NCBI GenBank assembly: GCA_002839855.1
Contig: PGYV01000015.1
Span: 30,882 to 94,881 of the forward strand
Source of the DNA: Candidatus Goldiibacteriota bacterium HGW-Goldbacteria-1
GTDB taxonomy: Bacteria > Oederibacteriota > PGYV01
Reading direction: 5' to 3'
DNA length: 64,000 bases
Shown piece after piece: positions 35,280-44,815 of this stretch. Both the position numbers and the translations under genes were made by a program. Below the pieces are notes generated by a model that was not told where the DNA came from, made no database searches, and was given only the letters and a program-made list of their open reading frames with translations. Position 1 is the stretch's first letter; each line of letters begins with the position of its first letter.

Positions 35280-36350
35280 GTGGACTTCAAAAAACTTTTA
35301 TGGGAACTGTTTTACGATACAGGCAGGCCGCTTTCGCAGTTTTACGCGTGGGCGCATAATCTTTGGATGCAGACCGGGCTTCCGGGCTTTATTCTTGATG
35401 TATTCTTTCAGCTGGTCATAGCCGCAGTAATAGCGGTCTTTATCGCGTTAAACGCGCTTTGGATTATATATTATGAAAGAAAATTTGCGGCTTTGCTTCA
35501 GATAAGAAAAGGGCCAAACAGGGTAGGGCCTTTTGGATTATTTCAGACAGTGGCAGATACCATTAAAATGCTTCTTAAAGAAGACATAAATCCGGATAAA
35601 GCCGATATCCTTACATTCTGGGCGGCGCCCTTTATTGTTTTTGCCGCGTCATTCGGCGTATTTCTTGTAATACCTTTTGGCAACGGGCTTATAGCGGGCG
35701 ATGTAAATATAGGTATACTGTACGTGCTGGCGATAAGCGGGCTTGCGGTAATAGGTATTTTATCCGCGGGTTTTGGTTCTAACAGCAAGTACTCCCTGAT
35801 AGGCGGCTTAAGGTCAGCCGCGCAGGTAATAAGCTACGAAATCCCGATGGTGTTAACCGTGCTTGCGGTTGTCATGCTGGCGGGCTCTTTAAAGATGAGC
35901 GACATTGTGGCGGCGCAGACAGGCAACCCTTTAAACTGGTATTTTATTCCGCAGATAATTGGTTTTGTTTTATTTCTTATAGCGGGCAACGCGGAAATAA
36001 ACAGGGGGCCTTTTGACCTTCCTGAAGCTGAATCTGAACTTGTATCGGGTTTTATCACCGAATACTCCGGTATGAAATTTGCCATGTTCTTTCTGGCAGA
36101 ATACACAAACCTTTTTCTTACCTCCGCGCTTGCGGCCACGCTTTTTCTTGGCGGCTGGCAGGGGCCTTTTCTTCCTCCGGTAGTCTGGTTTATGTTAAAG
36201 ACCTATTTTGTGGTCACTATCCTGATGTGGGCAAGGTGGACTTTCCCGCGTATAAGGGTGGACCATCTTATGGCATTTTCGTGGAAGATACTTCTTCCTA
36301 TCGCGCTTTTAAACCTTATTATTACGGCATTTTTAGTTAAAGTTTTATAA
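35280..36350 (+). CDS. nuoH: NADH-quinone oxidoreductase subunit H
   Basis: The 356-residue membrane subunit has eight or more helices and the conserved loops YYERKFAALLQIRKGPNRVG and NRGPFDLPEAESELVSGF, which carry the acidic residues facing the quinone cavity. The start is GTG with AGAGG about eight bases upstream. It connects the peripheral arm to the proton-pumping arm. Confidence 0.95.
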   Translation: MDFKKLLWELFYDTGRPLSQFYAWAHNLWMQTGLPGFILDVFFQLVIAAVIAVFIALNALWIIYYERKFAALLQIRKGPNRVGPFGLFQTVADTIKMLLKEDINPDKADILTFWAAPFIVFAASFGVFLVIPFGNGLIAGDVNIGILYVLAISGLAVIGILSAGFGSNSKYSLIGGLRSAAQVISYEIPMVLTVLAVVMLAGSLKMSDIVAAQTGNPLNWYFIPQIIGFVLFLIAGNAEINRGPFDLPEAESELVSGFITEYSGMKFAMFFLAEYTNLFLTSALAATLFLGGWQGPFLPPVVWFMLKTYFVVTILMWARWTFPRIRVDHLMAFSWKILLPIALLNLIITAFLVKVL

Positions 36351-36380
36351 TCTGACGGAATCAATCAGGGAGAAACAATA

Positions 36381-36863
36381 ATGATAAAGTATATAAGTGA
36401 AATAATAAAAGGTATCATAAGCCTTATGCAGGGGCTTGGAGTTACGCTTAAACACGCGTTTCGTAAACCCATTACCATGCAGTATCCGGAAGTAAAAGCG
36501 GATCTGCCCGTGCGCGTGCGCGGCAGGCTTGTAATGCCGCTTGACCCGGAAAAAAATGACAACAGGTGCACCGCCTGCAATATCTGCGTAAAGGCGTGCC
36601 CGAACCTTTCCATAACCACTGAAAAAGTTATGGAAGAGGGAAAACCAAAACCCAAGGCCGCGAAATATAATTACAACCTTGCCACCTGCATGTTCTGCAA
36701 CCTTTGTGTGGAAGCGTGCCCGTTTGGCGCCATTATAATGTCTGAAGAATACGAACTTGCCACGCAGAATAAATCTGACCTTATGATAGACCTTGTGGCG
36801 GAAAGATACGTATTAAAAGGAAAGAAAGAAAAATACTTTCTTTCCAAATATAAAGAAGAATAA
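36381..36863 (+). CDS. nuoI: NADH-quinone oxidoreductase subunit I
   Basis: This 160-residue 8Fe ferredoxin-like subunit has two complete [4Fe-4S] motifs: CTACNICVKACP and CMFCNLCVEACP, which hold clusters N6a and N6b. They pass electrons to NuoB. In the absence of NuoEFG genes here, this subunit would be the first cluster-bearing acceptor for an unknown donor. Confidence 0.95.
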   Translation: MIKYISEIIKGIISLMQGLGVTLKHAFRKPITMQYPEVKADLPVRVRGRLVMPLDPEKNDNRCTACNICVKACPNLSITTEKVMEEGKPKPKAAKYNYNLATCMFCNLCVEACPFGAIIMSEEYELATQNKSDLMIDLVAERYVLKGKKEKYFLSKYKEE

Positions 36864-36889
36864 ATAAACGATACTTTAAGGAGAGTTAA

Positions 36890-37399
36890 ATGGTTGAAAC
36901 CATACTTTTTTACGGTTTTGCGGCCCTTATTTTAATCAGCGCGTTATTAATGGTTTTTGCGCCGAATATTTATCACAGCGCTTTGTTTTTGGCGCTGTCG
37001 CTTTTTGGCGTGGCGGGTATTTACGTTGTTCTAAACTCGTATTTTCTTGCCGGTATTCAGGTGCTGGTTTACATAGGCGCGGTTGTTGTGCTTTCACTTT
37101 TTGTAATTAACCTTACCCGCAGGATAATAGAATCGGATTCAGACCAGCACAATGAACAGCTGCTTCCGGCGGTTATAATTTCCGCGCTTACCGCTTTCCT
37201 TATAATAAGCGCGGCTTTAAAAACAAACTGGGGAACAATGATTGCCCACAGGGTGGCGCAGGACAACACGGCGCTTACCGGACGGCTGCTGCTTAATGAA
37301 TTTGTGGTGCCTTTTGAAGTGGTATCTGTCCTGCTTCTGGCGGCTTTGATAGGCGCCATAGCAATTGTGGCAGGGGACAAAAAGGGGGCGGCTAAATGA
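36890..37399 (+). CDS. nuoJ: NADH-quinone oxidoreductase subunit J
   Basis: A 169-residue membrane protein with five predicted helices and the conserved segment FLAGIQVLVYIGAVVVLSLFVINL (in part) around residues 47-70. AAGGAGAG precedes the ATG. It ends in a 4-base overlap with nuoK. Confidence 0.92.
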   Translation: MVETILFYGFAALILISALLMVFAPNIYHSALFLALSLFGVAGIYVVLNSYFLAGIQVLVYIGAVVVLSLFVINLTRRIIESDSDQHNEQLLPAVIISALTAFLIISAALKTNWGTMIAHRVAQDNTALTGRLLLNEFVVPFEVVSVLLLAALIGAIAIVAGDKKGAAK

Positions 37400-37707
37400 C
37401 CATTACACTTGTGCATTATGTGGTTTTAAGCGCGCTGCTTTTTTCAATCGGCATGATAGGCGTGCTTACAAGAAGAAATGCCATAGGAATTTTAATGTCA
37501 CTGGAACTTTTATTTAACGCGGCCACAATTAATATGGTGGCGTTTGCCAAATATGTAACCCCGCAGGAAATAACCGGCGATATATTCACAATATTCATAA
37601 TAGCCATTGCCGCGGCGGAAAGCGTGCTTGGCCTTGCCATAATACTGGCGCTTTTCAGAAAAAGGGAAACAATAAACGCCGACGAAATGAACATAATGAA
37701 ATACTAA
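37396..37707 (+). CDS. nuoK: NADH-quinone oxidoreductase subunit K
   Basis: The 103-residue, three-helix antiporter-related subunit shows SIGMIGVLTRRNAIGILMSLEL, containing the functional Glu, and AAAESVLGLAIILALFR with the second Glu. Typical length. The ATG overlaps the nuoJ TGA. Confidence 0.94.
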   Translation: MTITLVHYVVLSALLFSIGMIGVLTRRNAIGILMSLELLFNAATINMVAFAKYVTPQEITGDIFTIFIIAIAAAESVLGLAIILALFRKRETINADEMNIMKY

Positions 37708-37744
37708 TGATAAAATTTAATACGATAATACGGAGGAATAACCT

Positions 37745-39646
37745 GTGGAACAATTAAACGTGCTTGGGCTTGCAATACCGGCCCTGCCATTACTGGCGTT
37801 TCTTGTAATAACAGCTTTTACCCAAAAACAGAAGATGTTAAGCGCGGTACTGTCAATTACGTGCATGTTCGCGGCTTTTTCAATTTCCGTTTACCTTTTA
37901 ATCCTGCAGCTGAACTTGGGGCACGGCGCTTCACATGAATTTTCATTCCCGTGGCTGTACCTTGGCGACGTGAAAATGAGCCTTGGAATACTTATAAACC
38001 CGTTAACCACGGTAATGCTTATAGTTGTGACAACGGTCAGTATGCTTGTGCAGGTATATTCAATAGGGTATATGAAGGGCGATTACGCTTTTTCAAGATT
38101 TTTCTCGTACATCTCTTTATTCTCTTTTTCAATGCTTGGAATAGTCCTTGCCAACAACCTTATACAGATGTACATTTTCTGGGAGCTTGTGGGCCTGTGT
38201 TCATATCTTCTTATCGGTTTCTGGTGGTTCAAACCGGAAGCCGCGGAAGCATCCAAGAAAGCTTTTGTGGTTACAAGGTTCGGCGATTTTGGATTCTTAA
38301 TCGGCATACTTATCCTGTCATATATTACCGGCACTTTTAATTTCGCGGAAATTCAGGTGCAGATAACAGCCGGCGTTTTATCGCCGGGCATGCTTACGCT
38401 AATAGCCCTTTTATTATTCAGCGGCGCTGTCGGTAAAAGCGCGCAGTTTCCGCTGCACGTCTGGCTGCCCGACGCCATGGAAGGCCCCACGCCGGTATCG
38501 GCATTAATTCACGCGGCTACAATGGTGGCGGCCGGTGTATTTATGGTGGCAAGGCTGTTTGGCATATTTTCCGCGTCGCCCCATGCAATGCTTGTCATTG
38601 CCTATCTTGGCGGCTTCACTGCAATCTTTGCCGCGACAATCGCGCTTACGCAGAATGACATAAAAAGGGTGCTTGCGTTTTCCACGTTAAGCCAGCTTGG
38701 CTACATGATGCTGGCGCTGGGAATAGGCGGCTACACATCGGGCATGTTCCACTTAACCACCCACGCGTTTTTCAAGGCGCTTTTGTTCCTTGGCGCGGGT
38801 TCGGTGATTCATGCTGTTCACACAAATGATATTCAGCTTATGGGCGGGCTGCATAAAAAGATGCCGATTACGTCCATTACTTTTTTAATTGCGTCGCTAT
38901 CAATCGCGGGAATATTTCCGCTGTCAGGTTTCTGGAGCAAGGATGAAATACTTGTTAATATAATGGAATCGGGGCATATGGGGCTGTATTACGTTGCCGC
39001 AGCCACGGCTTTTTTAACGGCCTTTTACATGTTCCGCCTCTACTTAATGACCTTTACGGGCAAACCGCGCGACGCGCACGCTTATGACCACGCGCACGAA
39101 TCGCCTTTGACAATGACAATACCGCTTATGATACTGGCAGTGCTGTCAATAGTAACGGGGCTTGCCGGCATACCGGGAAAAGAACAAAGCGTATACAACT
39201 TTTTATTTTTTGGCGCCCACCCGCACGAAACTCATTTTAACATGGGCGTGGCTTTGTCATCCAGCGCCATTGCCGTATCGGGGATTCTGCTGGCGCTTTT
39301 GATGTACTCTTTTGGGGTTATAAAACCGGAAGCGGTAAAGAAAGTATCCGGCCCGCTTTACAAACTTTCCTATAATAAATATTACATAGATGAGATATAC
39401 ATGTTTTTCATCAAGAACGGGTTTTTTGTTATCGCCTCCGCGGTCAAGTGGTTTGACAGGCACGTGGTGGACGGCGCCGTTAACCTTGTGGCGTTTTTGT
39501 GCAGGTGGTCGGGAAGCAAGTTAAGGCTTACTATAAACGGCGGGGTTCAAAGTTATGCGCTGATAATATTTGGCGGGCTGGTGCTTATAGCGGCGGTTTT
39601 TGCCGTATGGAATCCGGACGCCCTGAAGCTTTTGGGAGGCAGATAA
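37745..39646 (+). CDS. nuoL: NADH-quinone oxidoreductase subunit L
   Basis: This 633-residue antiporter-like subunit has some 15 helices. IFWELVGLCSYLLIGFWW, QFPLHVWLPDAMEGPTPVSALIHAATMVAAG (in part) and KALLFLGAGSVIHAVH hold the Glu, Lys and His residues of the proton channel. The C-terminal part includes the long amphipathic lateral helix region. The start is GTG with GGAGG nine bases upstream. Confidence 0.95.
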   Translation: MEQLNVLGLAIPALPLLAFLVITAFTQKQKMLSAVLSITCMFAAFSISVYLLILQLNLGHGASHEFSFPWLYLGDVKMSLGILINPLTTVMLIVVTTVSMLVQVYSIGYMKGDYAFSRFFSYISLFSFSMLGIVLANNLIQMYIFWELVGLCSYLLIGFWWFKPEAAEASKKAFVVTRFGDFGFLIGILILSYITGTFNFAEIQVQITAGVLSPGMLTLIALLLFSGAVGKSAQFPLHVWLPDAMEGPTPVSALIHAATMVAAGVFMVARLFGIFSASPHAMLVIAYLGGFTAIFAATIALTQNDIKRVLAFSTLSQLGYMMLALGIGGYTSGMFHLTTHAFFKALLFLGAGSVIHAVHTNDIQLMGGLHKKMPITSITFLIASLSIAGIFPLSGFWSKDEILVNIMESGHMGLYYVAAATAFLTAFYMFRLYLMTFTGKPRDAHAYDHAHESPLTMTIPLMILAVLSIVTGLAGIPGKEQSVYNFLFFGAHPHETHFNMGVALSSSAIAVSGILLALLMYSFGVIKPEAVKKVSGPLYKLSYNKYYIDEIYMFFIKNGFFVIASAVKWFDRHVVDGAVNLVAFLCRWSGSKLRLTINGGVQSYALIIFGGLVLIAAVFAVWNPDALKLLGGR

Positions 39647-41128
39647 ATGGCAGAGTTTCTTGGAACTATACCTTTTCTTACAATAATTTACCTTATGCCG
39701 CTGTGCGCGGTTATTGCGCTTTTTTTTATTCCGGGAAGCAATCAGAAAGCGGTAAAAATTGTATCGCTTGTCTTCTCCGTGATTTCATTTATTCTATCTG
39801 TAATACTGTTTATTTCATACGACTACAAAAAGGGCGGGCTTCAGTTTGTGGAACGAATGGACTGGATACCATCCATAGGCGTTAATTATTTCATGGGTGT
39901 AAACGGTATTAACGTGGCGCTGGTGCTTTTAACAGGTATAATAATCACCGCCGGCATACTTGCAAGCTGGGACTTAAATTACAGGCCTAAAGAATTCTTT
40001 ATATTATTGCTGACGCTTACAACCGGTGTTTATGGCGTGTTTATGACGTACAACCTTTTTCTTTTCTTCTTTTTCTATGAAATAGCTGTGCTGCCCATGT
40101 ACCTTTTAATCGGCATCTGGGGAACAGGGGATAAGGAATACGCGGCAATGAAACTGACTTTATATCTGCTTGTGGGTTCCGCCCTTATACTTGCGGGCCT
40201 TCTTGGCATTTACTTTGCGACAGGCATGCACACGTTTGATTTTGATAAAATAGAAAAGTTCGCGTTTGACCCGACGTTCCAGAAAATTTTCTTCCCGATA
40301 CTATTTGTGGGCTTTGGCATATTGGCCGCACTGTGGCCTTTCCATACCTGGTCTCCGGACGGACACGCCTCCGCGCCTACGGCAGTTTCCATGCTGCACG
40401 CGGGAGTCCTTATGAAACTGGGGGCATACGGGTGCCTTATAATTCCTGTCTGGCTGTTCCCAATTGGCGCAAAGTTCTGGCTGCCTGTGGTGGCTTTGAT
40501 GACTCTGGTTAATATCGTGTACGGCTCTATCGGCGCTGTTAAACAGACAGATTTAAAATACATAGTCGCGTATTCCAGCGTAAGCCATATGGGTGTTGTG
40601 CTTTTAGGTATTGCCGGAATGAATTCGGTGGCTTTAAGCGGCGCGGTGTTCCAGATGGTATCTCACGGTATCATGACGGGGCTGTTTTTCGGATTAATAG
40701 GCATGACATACGGAAGGACGCATACAAGGGATATTCATAAAATGCACGGGCTTGCAAAGGTAATGCCGGTGCTTGCGGTATTTTTTGCCATGACAGGGCT
40801 GTGTTCGCTTGGGCTTCCCGGGCTGTCCGGCTTTGTGGCGGAACTGACAACCTTTGTCGGTGTTTATAAAACCTTTCCCATACTTACCATAATTTCGGTT
40901 ATCAGTATTGTTGTAACCGCTTTTTATGTGTTAAGGGTTGTTCAGATAGTGTTCTTAGGGCCCATTGACGCGGAATATAAAGATTTAAAGGACGCCAAAT
41001 TTACGGAAATTGCATCGCTTTCCATACTGATGTTTTTTATAGTCCTGTTTGGTGTTTATCCTTTTTACATGATGGAACTTATTCACAGTTCTGTACTGCC
41101 GATAGCGGCAAAAATAGGAGGTATGTAA
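39647..41128 (+). CDS. nuoM: NADH-quinone oxidoreductase subunit M
   Basis: The 493-residue antiporter-like subunit has 14 predicted helices. The conserved FFFYEIAVLPMYLLIGIWG and ALWPFHTWSPDGHASAPTAVSMLHAGVLMK (in part) carry channel residues. Its ATG directly follows the nuoL stop, with no gap. Typical length and order. Confidence 0.95.
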   Translation: MAEFLGTIPFLTIIYLMPLCAVIALFFIPGSNQKAVKIVSLVFSVISFILSVILFISYDYKKGGLQFVERMDWIPSIGVNYFMGVNGINVALVLLTGIIITAGILASWDLNYRPKEFFILLLTLTTGVYGVFMTYNLFLFFFFYEIAVLPMYLLIGIWGTGDKEYAAMKLTLYLLVGSALILAGLLGIYFATGMHTFDFDKIEKFAFDPTFQKIFFPILFVGFGILAALWPFHTWSPDGHASAPTAVSMLHAGVLMKLGAYGCLIIPVWLFPIGAKFWLPVVALMTLVNIVYGSIGAVKQTDLKYIVAYSSVSHMGVVLLGIAGMNSVALSGAVFQMVSHGIMTGLFFGLIGMTYGRTHTRDIHKMHGLAKVMPVLAVFFAMTGLCSLGLPGLSGFVAELTTFVGVYKTFPILTIISVISIVVTAFYVLRVVQIVFLGPIDAEYKDLKDAKFTEIASLSILMFFIVLFGVYPFYMMELIHSSVLPIAAKIGGM

Positions 41129-41129
41129 A

Positions 41130-42557
41130 TTGAATATCGCGCTTTTAAGCCACGAATTCGCCCTTGCGGGAATTGCTTTTCTTATATTCATTCTTGACCT
41201 CTTTGGAGCCGGTAAAAAAACAACAGGCCGCGTATTTACTTTTTCAATGCTGGCTATGCTTGTATATGTTATTCTTTCAAGGAAAGACGGAGTTATGCTG
41301 GACGGCGCTTATGCAACGGACGGCATTTCATGGTTTGCCAAGATAATTTTTCTTTCCGGCGCGTTTTTAACCGGAATGCTTTCTGTTGATACCCTTAAAT
41401 TAAGCGATAAAAGGGCGGGTGCGTATTATTTTCTTTTAGCTTCTTCCACGCTTGGAATGATGTTTCTTGCCTCGTCAAAAGAATTAATAACCCTTTACGT
41501 ATCCCTTGAACTTGCCACAATAAGTTTGTACGCCCTTGCCGCCATTTACAGGGAAGAGGCGCTGTCGCTTGAAGCGGGTATTAAATACCTTATTCTTGGC
41601 GCGGTGTCGTCAGGCATACTGCTTTACGGGCTAAGCCTTATCTACGGTGTGACAGGCACCACATATCTTGACAGAATATTATTCTATACAACAGCTAACG
41701 GTTTTCAGCCCGTGTTTGTGCTGGCTGTAATAATGGTGATACTTGGAATAGGGTTTAAGTTATCCATGGTACCCATGCACGTATGGACGCCTGATGTATA
41801 TCAGGGGTCGCCCACGCCTGTTACAGCTTTTATTTCTGTGGCGTCAAAGGCGGCTGGGTTTATATTTGCCATAAGGCTGCTTTCGTACACGCTTATTAAA
41901 GCGGGATTTGTATGGGAGCCAATCCTGGCAATTCTGGCGCTGCTTACTATGACTATCGGCAACTTAATAGCAATCCCCCAGAAAAATATTAAACGCCTTC
42001 TTGCGTATTCAACAATATCGCAGGCGGGATTCTTGCTTGTAGGTTTCATAGGCGCGCCTGTAATAGGGGTAAGTTCTGTCCTTTTTTACCTTCTGGCATA
42101 TACGGTGACCAACATAGCGGCTTTTGGAGTGGTGGCGGTTTTTGAAAAGTCCACCGGTTCCAATGAAATTGACGATTACGCCGGGCTGGCGCAGACACAG
42201 CCGGTAATGGCATTAACCCTTATGGTGGCGTTATTATCGCTTGCCGGAATTCCGCCCCTTGTGGGATTTGCGGGAAAAGTGTACCTGTTCTACGCTGCAA
42301 TGGAAAAAGGGTATCTATGGCTGGTAATTGCCGGCGCTTTAAACAGCACTATCTCGCTTTATTATTACCTGTTAATCCTCAAAAGGATGTATATATGGGA
42401 TAAAAGCAAGACTTCAACCCTGCCAAAAGTACACGTGCCTGCAATGGTGACCGCCGCGCTTATTATATGCTGCGCTGCCATGCTGATATTGGGAATAATG
42501 CCGGGCTTTGTAATTGACATAACCAACGCGGCCGCGGAAGGTATGTTCAGGCCGTAA
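41130..42557 (+). CDS. nuoN: NADH-quinone oxidoreductase subunit N
   Basis: A 475-residue antiporter-like subunit. Markers are LYVSLELATISLYALAA (Glu), SMVPMHVWTPDVYQGSPTPV and the later SLAGIPPLVGFAGK. The start is TTG, one base after the nuoM stop, with AGGAGG about nine bases upstream. It ends the complex I operon; no nuoE, nuoF or nuoG follow. Confidence 0.95.
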   Translation: MNIALLSHEFALAGIAFLIFILDLFGAGKKTTGRVFTFSMLAMLVYVILSRKDGVMLDGAYATDGISWFAKIIFLSGAFLTGMLSVDTLKLSDKRAGAYYFLLASSTLGMMFLASSKELITLYVSLELATISLYALAAIYREEALSLEAGIKYLILGAVSSGILLYGLSLIYGVTGTTYLDRILFYTTANGFQPVFVLAVIMVILGIGFKLSMVPMHVWTPDVYQGSPTPVTAFISVASKAAGFIFAIRLLSYTLIKAGFVWEPILAILALLTMTIGNLIAIPQKNIKRLLAYSTISQAGFLLVGFIGAPVIGVSSVLFYLLAYTVTNIAAFGVVAVFEKSTGSNEIDDYAGLAQTQPVMALTLMVALLSLAGIPPLVGFAGKVYLFYAAMEKGYLWLVIAGALNSTISLYYYLLILKRMYIWDKSKTSTLPKVHVPAMVTAALIICCAAMLILGIMPGFVIDITNAAAEGMFRP

Positions 42558-42563
42558 AAAATA

Positions 42564-43045
42564 GCGAATTAAGCTATAGGCAGATAAGCATAAGCATAAT
42601 CAAACAACGTAACTTAAAAGCATGCGGCATTGTTTTTAAGTGTATGTAGTGGTAGGCGCGTCCCTTTAGGGCGCGGCAGTTGATTTATTCTTTGTTTTTA
42701 CTTCCGACCCTCCAACTTGCTGACTTGCCGAGCTGCCGAGCTGCAGCCTTCCAGGGTTTGGGTATATTTTTTCAGTACGCGCCGCAAATTGGTAATCTTG
42801 TATCCAAATAACCTTGAAAGCAATAGTCAGTTAACGTCATTGGCAATCGGGAGCCCGCGGCACATACGCGTATGCCGCCGTTGCATTACACTGCTCCTGC
42901 CGTATACACACTATGCGAACGCGGCGCATACTGAAAAAACACACCCAACCCCTGTATTGTCCTTGTCCTTCCAATTTTCCAATTTCGAATTCTCAATATT
43001 TCTCTCGTCTTTGCCGACCCTCCGAGCTGCCGAGCTGCCGCAAAA
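42564..43045. repeat. Composite intergenic repeat cluster C
   Basis: The 541-base gap holds a GCTTAA-type block (42566-42600) and a REP-like hairpin (42650-42684). A CCGACCCTCC/GAGCTGCCGAGCTGC segment (42705-42745) recurs as a shorter direct repeat at 43014-43040. Between the two is about 270 bp of different composition with a small palindromic patch (CATACGCGTATG near 42864). Two reading frames cross this interval, but neither has coding character or a ribosome site, so I call no gene. Confidence 0.65.
42650..42684 (+). repeat. REP-like hairpin, copy at 42.65 kb
   Basis: TGGTAGGCGCGTCCCTTTAG followed by GGCGCGGCAGTTGAT. Compared with the 10.57-kb copy, the stem changes from CGCGGG/CCCGCG to CGCGTCC/GGGCGCG. 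Most changes are matched on the other side, with one G-T pair. Confidence 0.75.
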
Positions 43046-43098
43046 ATGATTTTACAGCAGCCGAATATTGTTGTATCATAAGGGTATATGAGGGAAAA

Positions 43099-44307
43099 AT
43101 GGAAATAAACAAGATTCTTCAGGTTAAATTTACGGACAGGGAAATTTTAATTATTTCTCTGCCTCCATCCGCGGCAGGCACATTGGCTGCTGTCGTTATA
43201 TCTCTGTCTTCTGGTTTCTCTTTTGCCCAGTTTTTATTGACACTTCTGGCCGGTTTAATTTCGGGTATTGCCGCCGGGCTTGCAGCGGTCTATATTTATG
43301 AAGGTATGCTGTTAAAAAGTGTCAGGGAAAACCAGGAAAAAATGGCTGCAGGTGAGATTATTATTACACAGCCGCTTCTTATTAATTCTTTGGTTCACTG
43401 CGCGGCACCGAAGGTTGTTGAACAAAAAGGAATGACAACCGTAAATGAAGAAGCGTTTCTGCTTATATCCGATAAAATTAATGAGATATCAAGAAATAAC
43501 AATGAACTTATGGAATCCGTGAAAAAGGCAAATAATGACGCGCTTTTTAACGAAGATAAACTGCGCAAAGTAAACGGCATTACTAAAAGTGTTACCAAAG
43601 CAATTACTGTAATAATAGAAGATATTAAAAGAATTAATGACAGGGCGGCAGCAATAGTAAAACTTGCAAAAAGCGGAAGTTCGGTTACCGGTTCGGAAAT
43701 TCAGGCGATGAGCAGTATAAAAAACGCGGTGGTTGAATCCACGGATGTCATAGAAAAATTAAGGTTAAGTTCCAAACAGATAAAAGGCATTGTTAATACG
43801 GTTGCTGAAATTGCCAAAAAGACCAATATGCTGTCGTTAAACGCGGGTATTGAAGCGGCGCGCGCCGGTGAAGCCGGAAAAAGTTTTGCTGTTGTAGCCC
43901 AGGAAATACGCTCTTTGGCGGAAGGCGCCACAAAAGCCACACAGGAAATATCCGAATTTCTTCAGAGAACAGAAGAACTTGCGCAGAAAGCGGTAAATGT
44001 AATTTCCGAGCAAAACAGGGTGGAAGACGCGGTAAATGTGGTATATTCCGCAAGTGACTCGTTTATTAAAATTGTTGAATCGCTTGGTGAAATATCCAAA
44101 ATGCTGGCAGGTATCTACGCCGCGGTTGAAGAACATAAAATTGACAATGATTTATTGGGAATTCTTTCGGGAAATATGACTGAAAAATTAAACGGGCTTA
44201 CCGGGAACATAAGCATTGTCACGGATAAAATGAAGTCCAATGTCATGATGATGGAAGATATTAGAAGTGAAGTGCAGATGCTTAAAAACAACAGGGAGGC
44301 GATGTGA
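43099..44307 (+). CDS. Methyl-accepting chemotaxis protein-like receptor without a periplasmic domain
   Basis: I start at the ATG after GAGGG; an upstream open extension runs through repeat DNA and is ignored. The 402-residue protein has two close membrane helices (about 20-41 and 44-68) with almost no periplasmic loop, then a coiled coil. The MCP signalling tip [20 protein letters not shown] continues into [18 protein letters not shown]. It should dock CheA/CheW, but no che genes are in this window. It probably senses an intramembrane or cytoplasmic cue. Its TGA shares one base with the ATG of a PilZ gene, linking it to c-di-GMP. Confidence 0.85.
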   Translation: MEINKILQVKFTDREILIISLPPSAAGTLAAVVISLSSGFSFAQFLLTLLAGLISGIAAGLAAVYIYEGMLLKSVRENQEKMAAGEIIITQPLLINSLVHCAAPKVVEQKGMTTVNEEAFLLISDKINEISRNNNELMESVKKANNDALFNEDKLRKVNGITKSVTKAITVIIEDIKRINDRAAAIVKLAKSGSSVTGSEIQAMSSIKNAVVESTDVIEKLRLSSKQIKGIVNTVAEIAKKTNMLSLNAGIEAARAGEAGKSFAVVAQEIRSLAEGATKATQEISEFLQRTEELAQKAVNVISEQNRVEDAVNVVYSASDSFIKIVESLGEISKMLAGIYAAVEEHKIDNDLLGILSGNMTEKLNGLTGNISIVTDKMKSNVMMMEDIRSEVQMLKNNREAM

Positions 44308-44669
44308 TGGAAAATGGGGATCTTTTTATTGAAAGAAGAAAGCACAAAAGAATGGATAAAAAGTGTTCTGTGAAATATAAACTTATTTCGGCTGATGAAA
44401 GCGTTGAAATAAAAAAGACAGCGCTTAAAATGAATTCGGAAAGCGCGGACATAAGCCTTGGCGGAATCAGGATGACTGTGGAAACAAACGCACAGATAGG
44501 TGATATTATCAGGGTGGAAGTGGTTGTGGATGAAAAAAAAGATATAGTCACCACTTTTGCGGAAGTTAAATGGGTTAAAGGGAAAGAAGCTATAAAGGAA
44601 ATAGGGATTGAATTCCTTATTTTAAAGGATAAAGACAGGGAGCTTATTTACAATTTGTTGGGAGATTAG
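44307..44669 (+). CDS. PilZ-domain protein
   Basis: A 120-residue single PilZ domain. The c-di-GMP-binding motifs are present: an Arg-rich ERRKHKR near the N terminus and ADISLGGIRM (D-x-S-x-x-G) near residue 48. I choose the ATG seven bases after AGGGAGG; a GTG one codon earlier is possible. It overlaps the chemoreceptor-like gene by one base, so the pair likely couples receptor output to the second messenger, e.g. in motility or surface attachment. Confidence 0.88.
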   Translation: MENGDLFIERRKHKRMDKKCSVKYKLISADESVEIKKTALKMNSESADISLGGIRMTVETNAQIGDIIRVEVVVDEKKDIVTTFAEVKWVKGKEAIKEIGIEFLILKDKDRELIYNLLGD

Positions 44670-44722
44670 CCCCTTAAATATAATAAAAATTTGCATAATC
44701 CATTGTGCCGGGGTTATGTTTG

Positions 44723-44751
44723 TTGACACAAAAAATTAAATCTGATAATAT
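44723..44751 (+). promoter_or_regulatory. Promoter of the propeller/Hsp70/degenerate ATPase operon
   Basis: TTGACA (44723-44728) and TAATAT (44746-44751) are 17 bp apart; an overlapping TATAAT-like sequence follows. The start point would lie near 44758, about 58 bases before the first gene. It separates the chemoreceptor/PilZ pair from the five genes that follow. Confidence 0.65.
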
Positions 44752-44815
44752 ATTATAATTACAGTAAAAATAGGTATTTTGTAAAGTTTGATCAAAAAAA
44801 TGAAAGGGGCGTATA

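Noticed and set aside
42717..43049. Open frame of 110 codons behind nuoN
   Set aside because: Runs through repeat DNA, has no ribosome site and odd composition. The similar frame extending the chemoreceptor gene upstream was also dropped in favour of the ATG at 43099.
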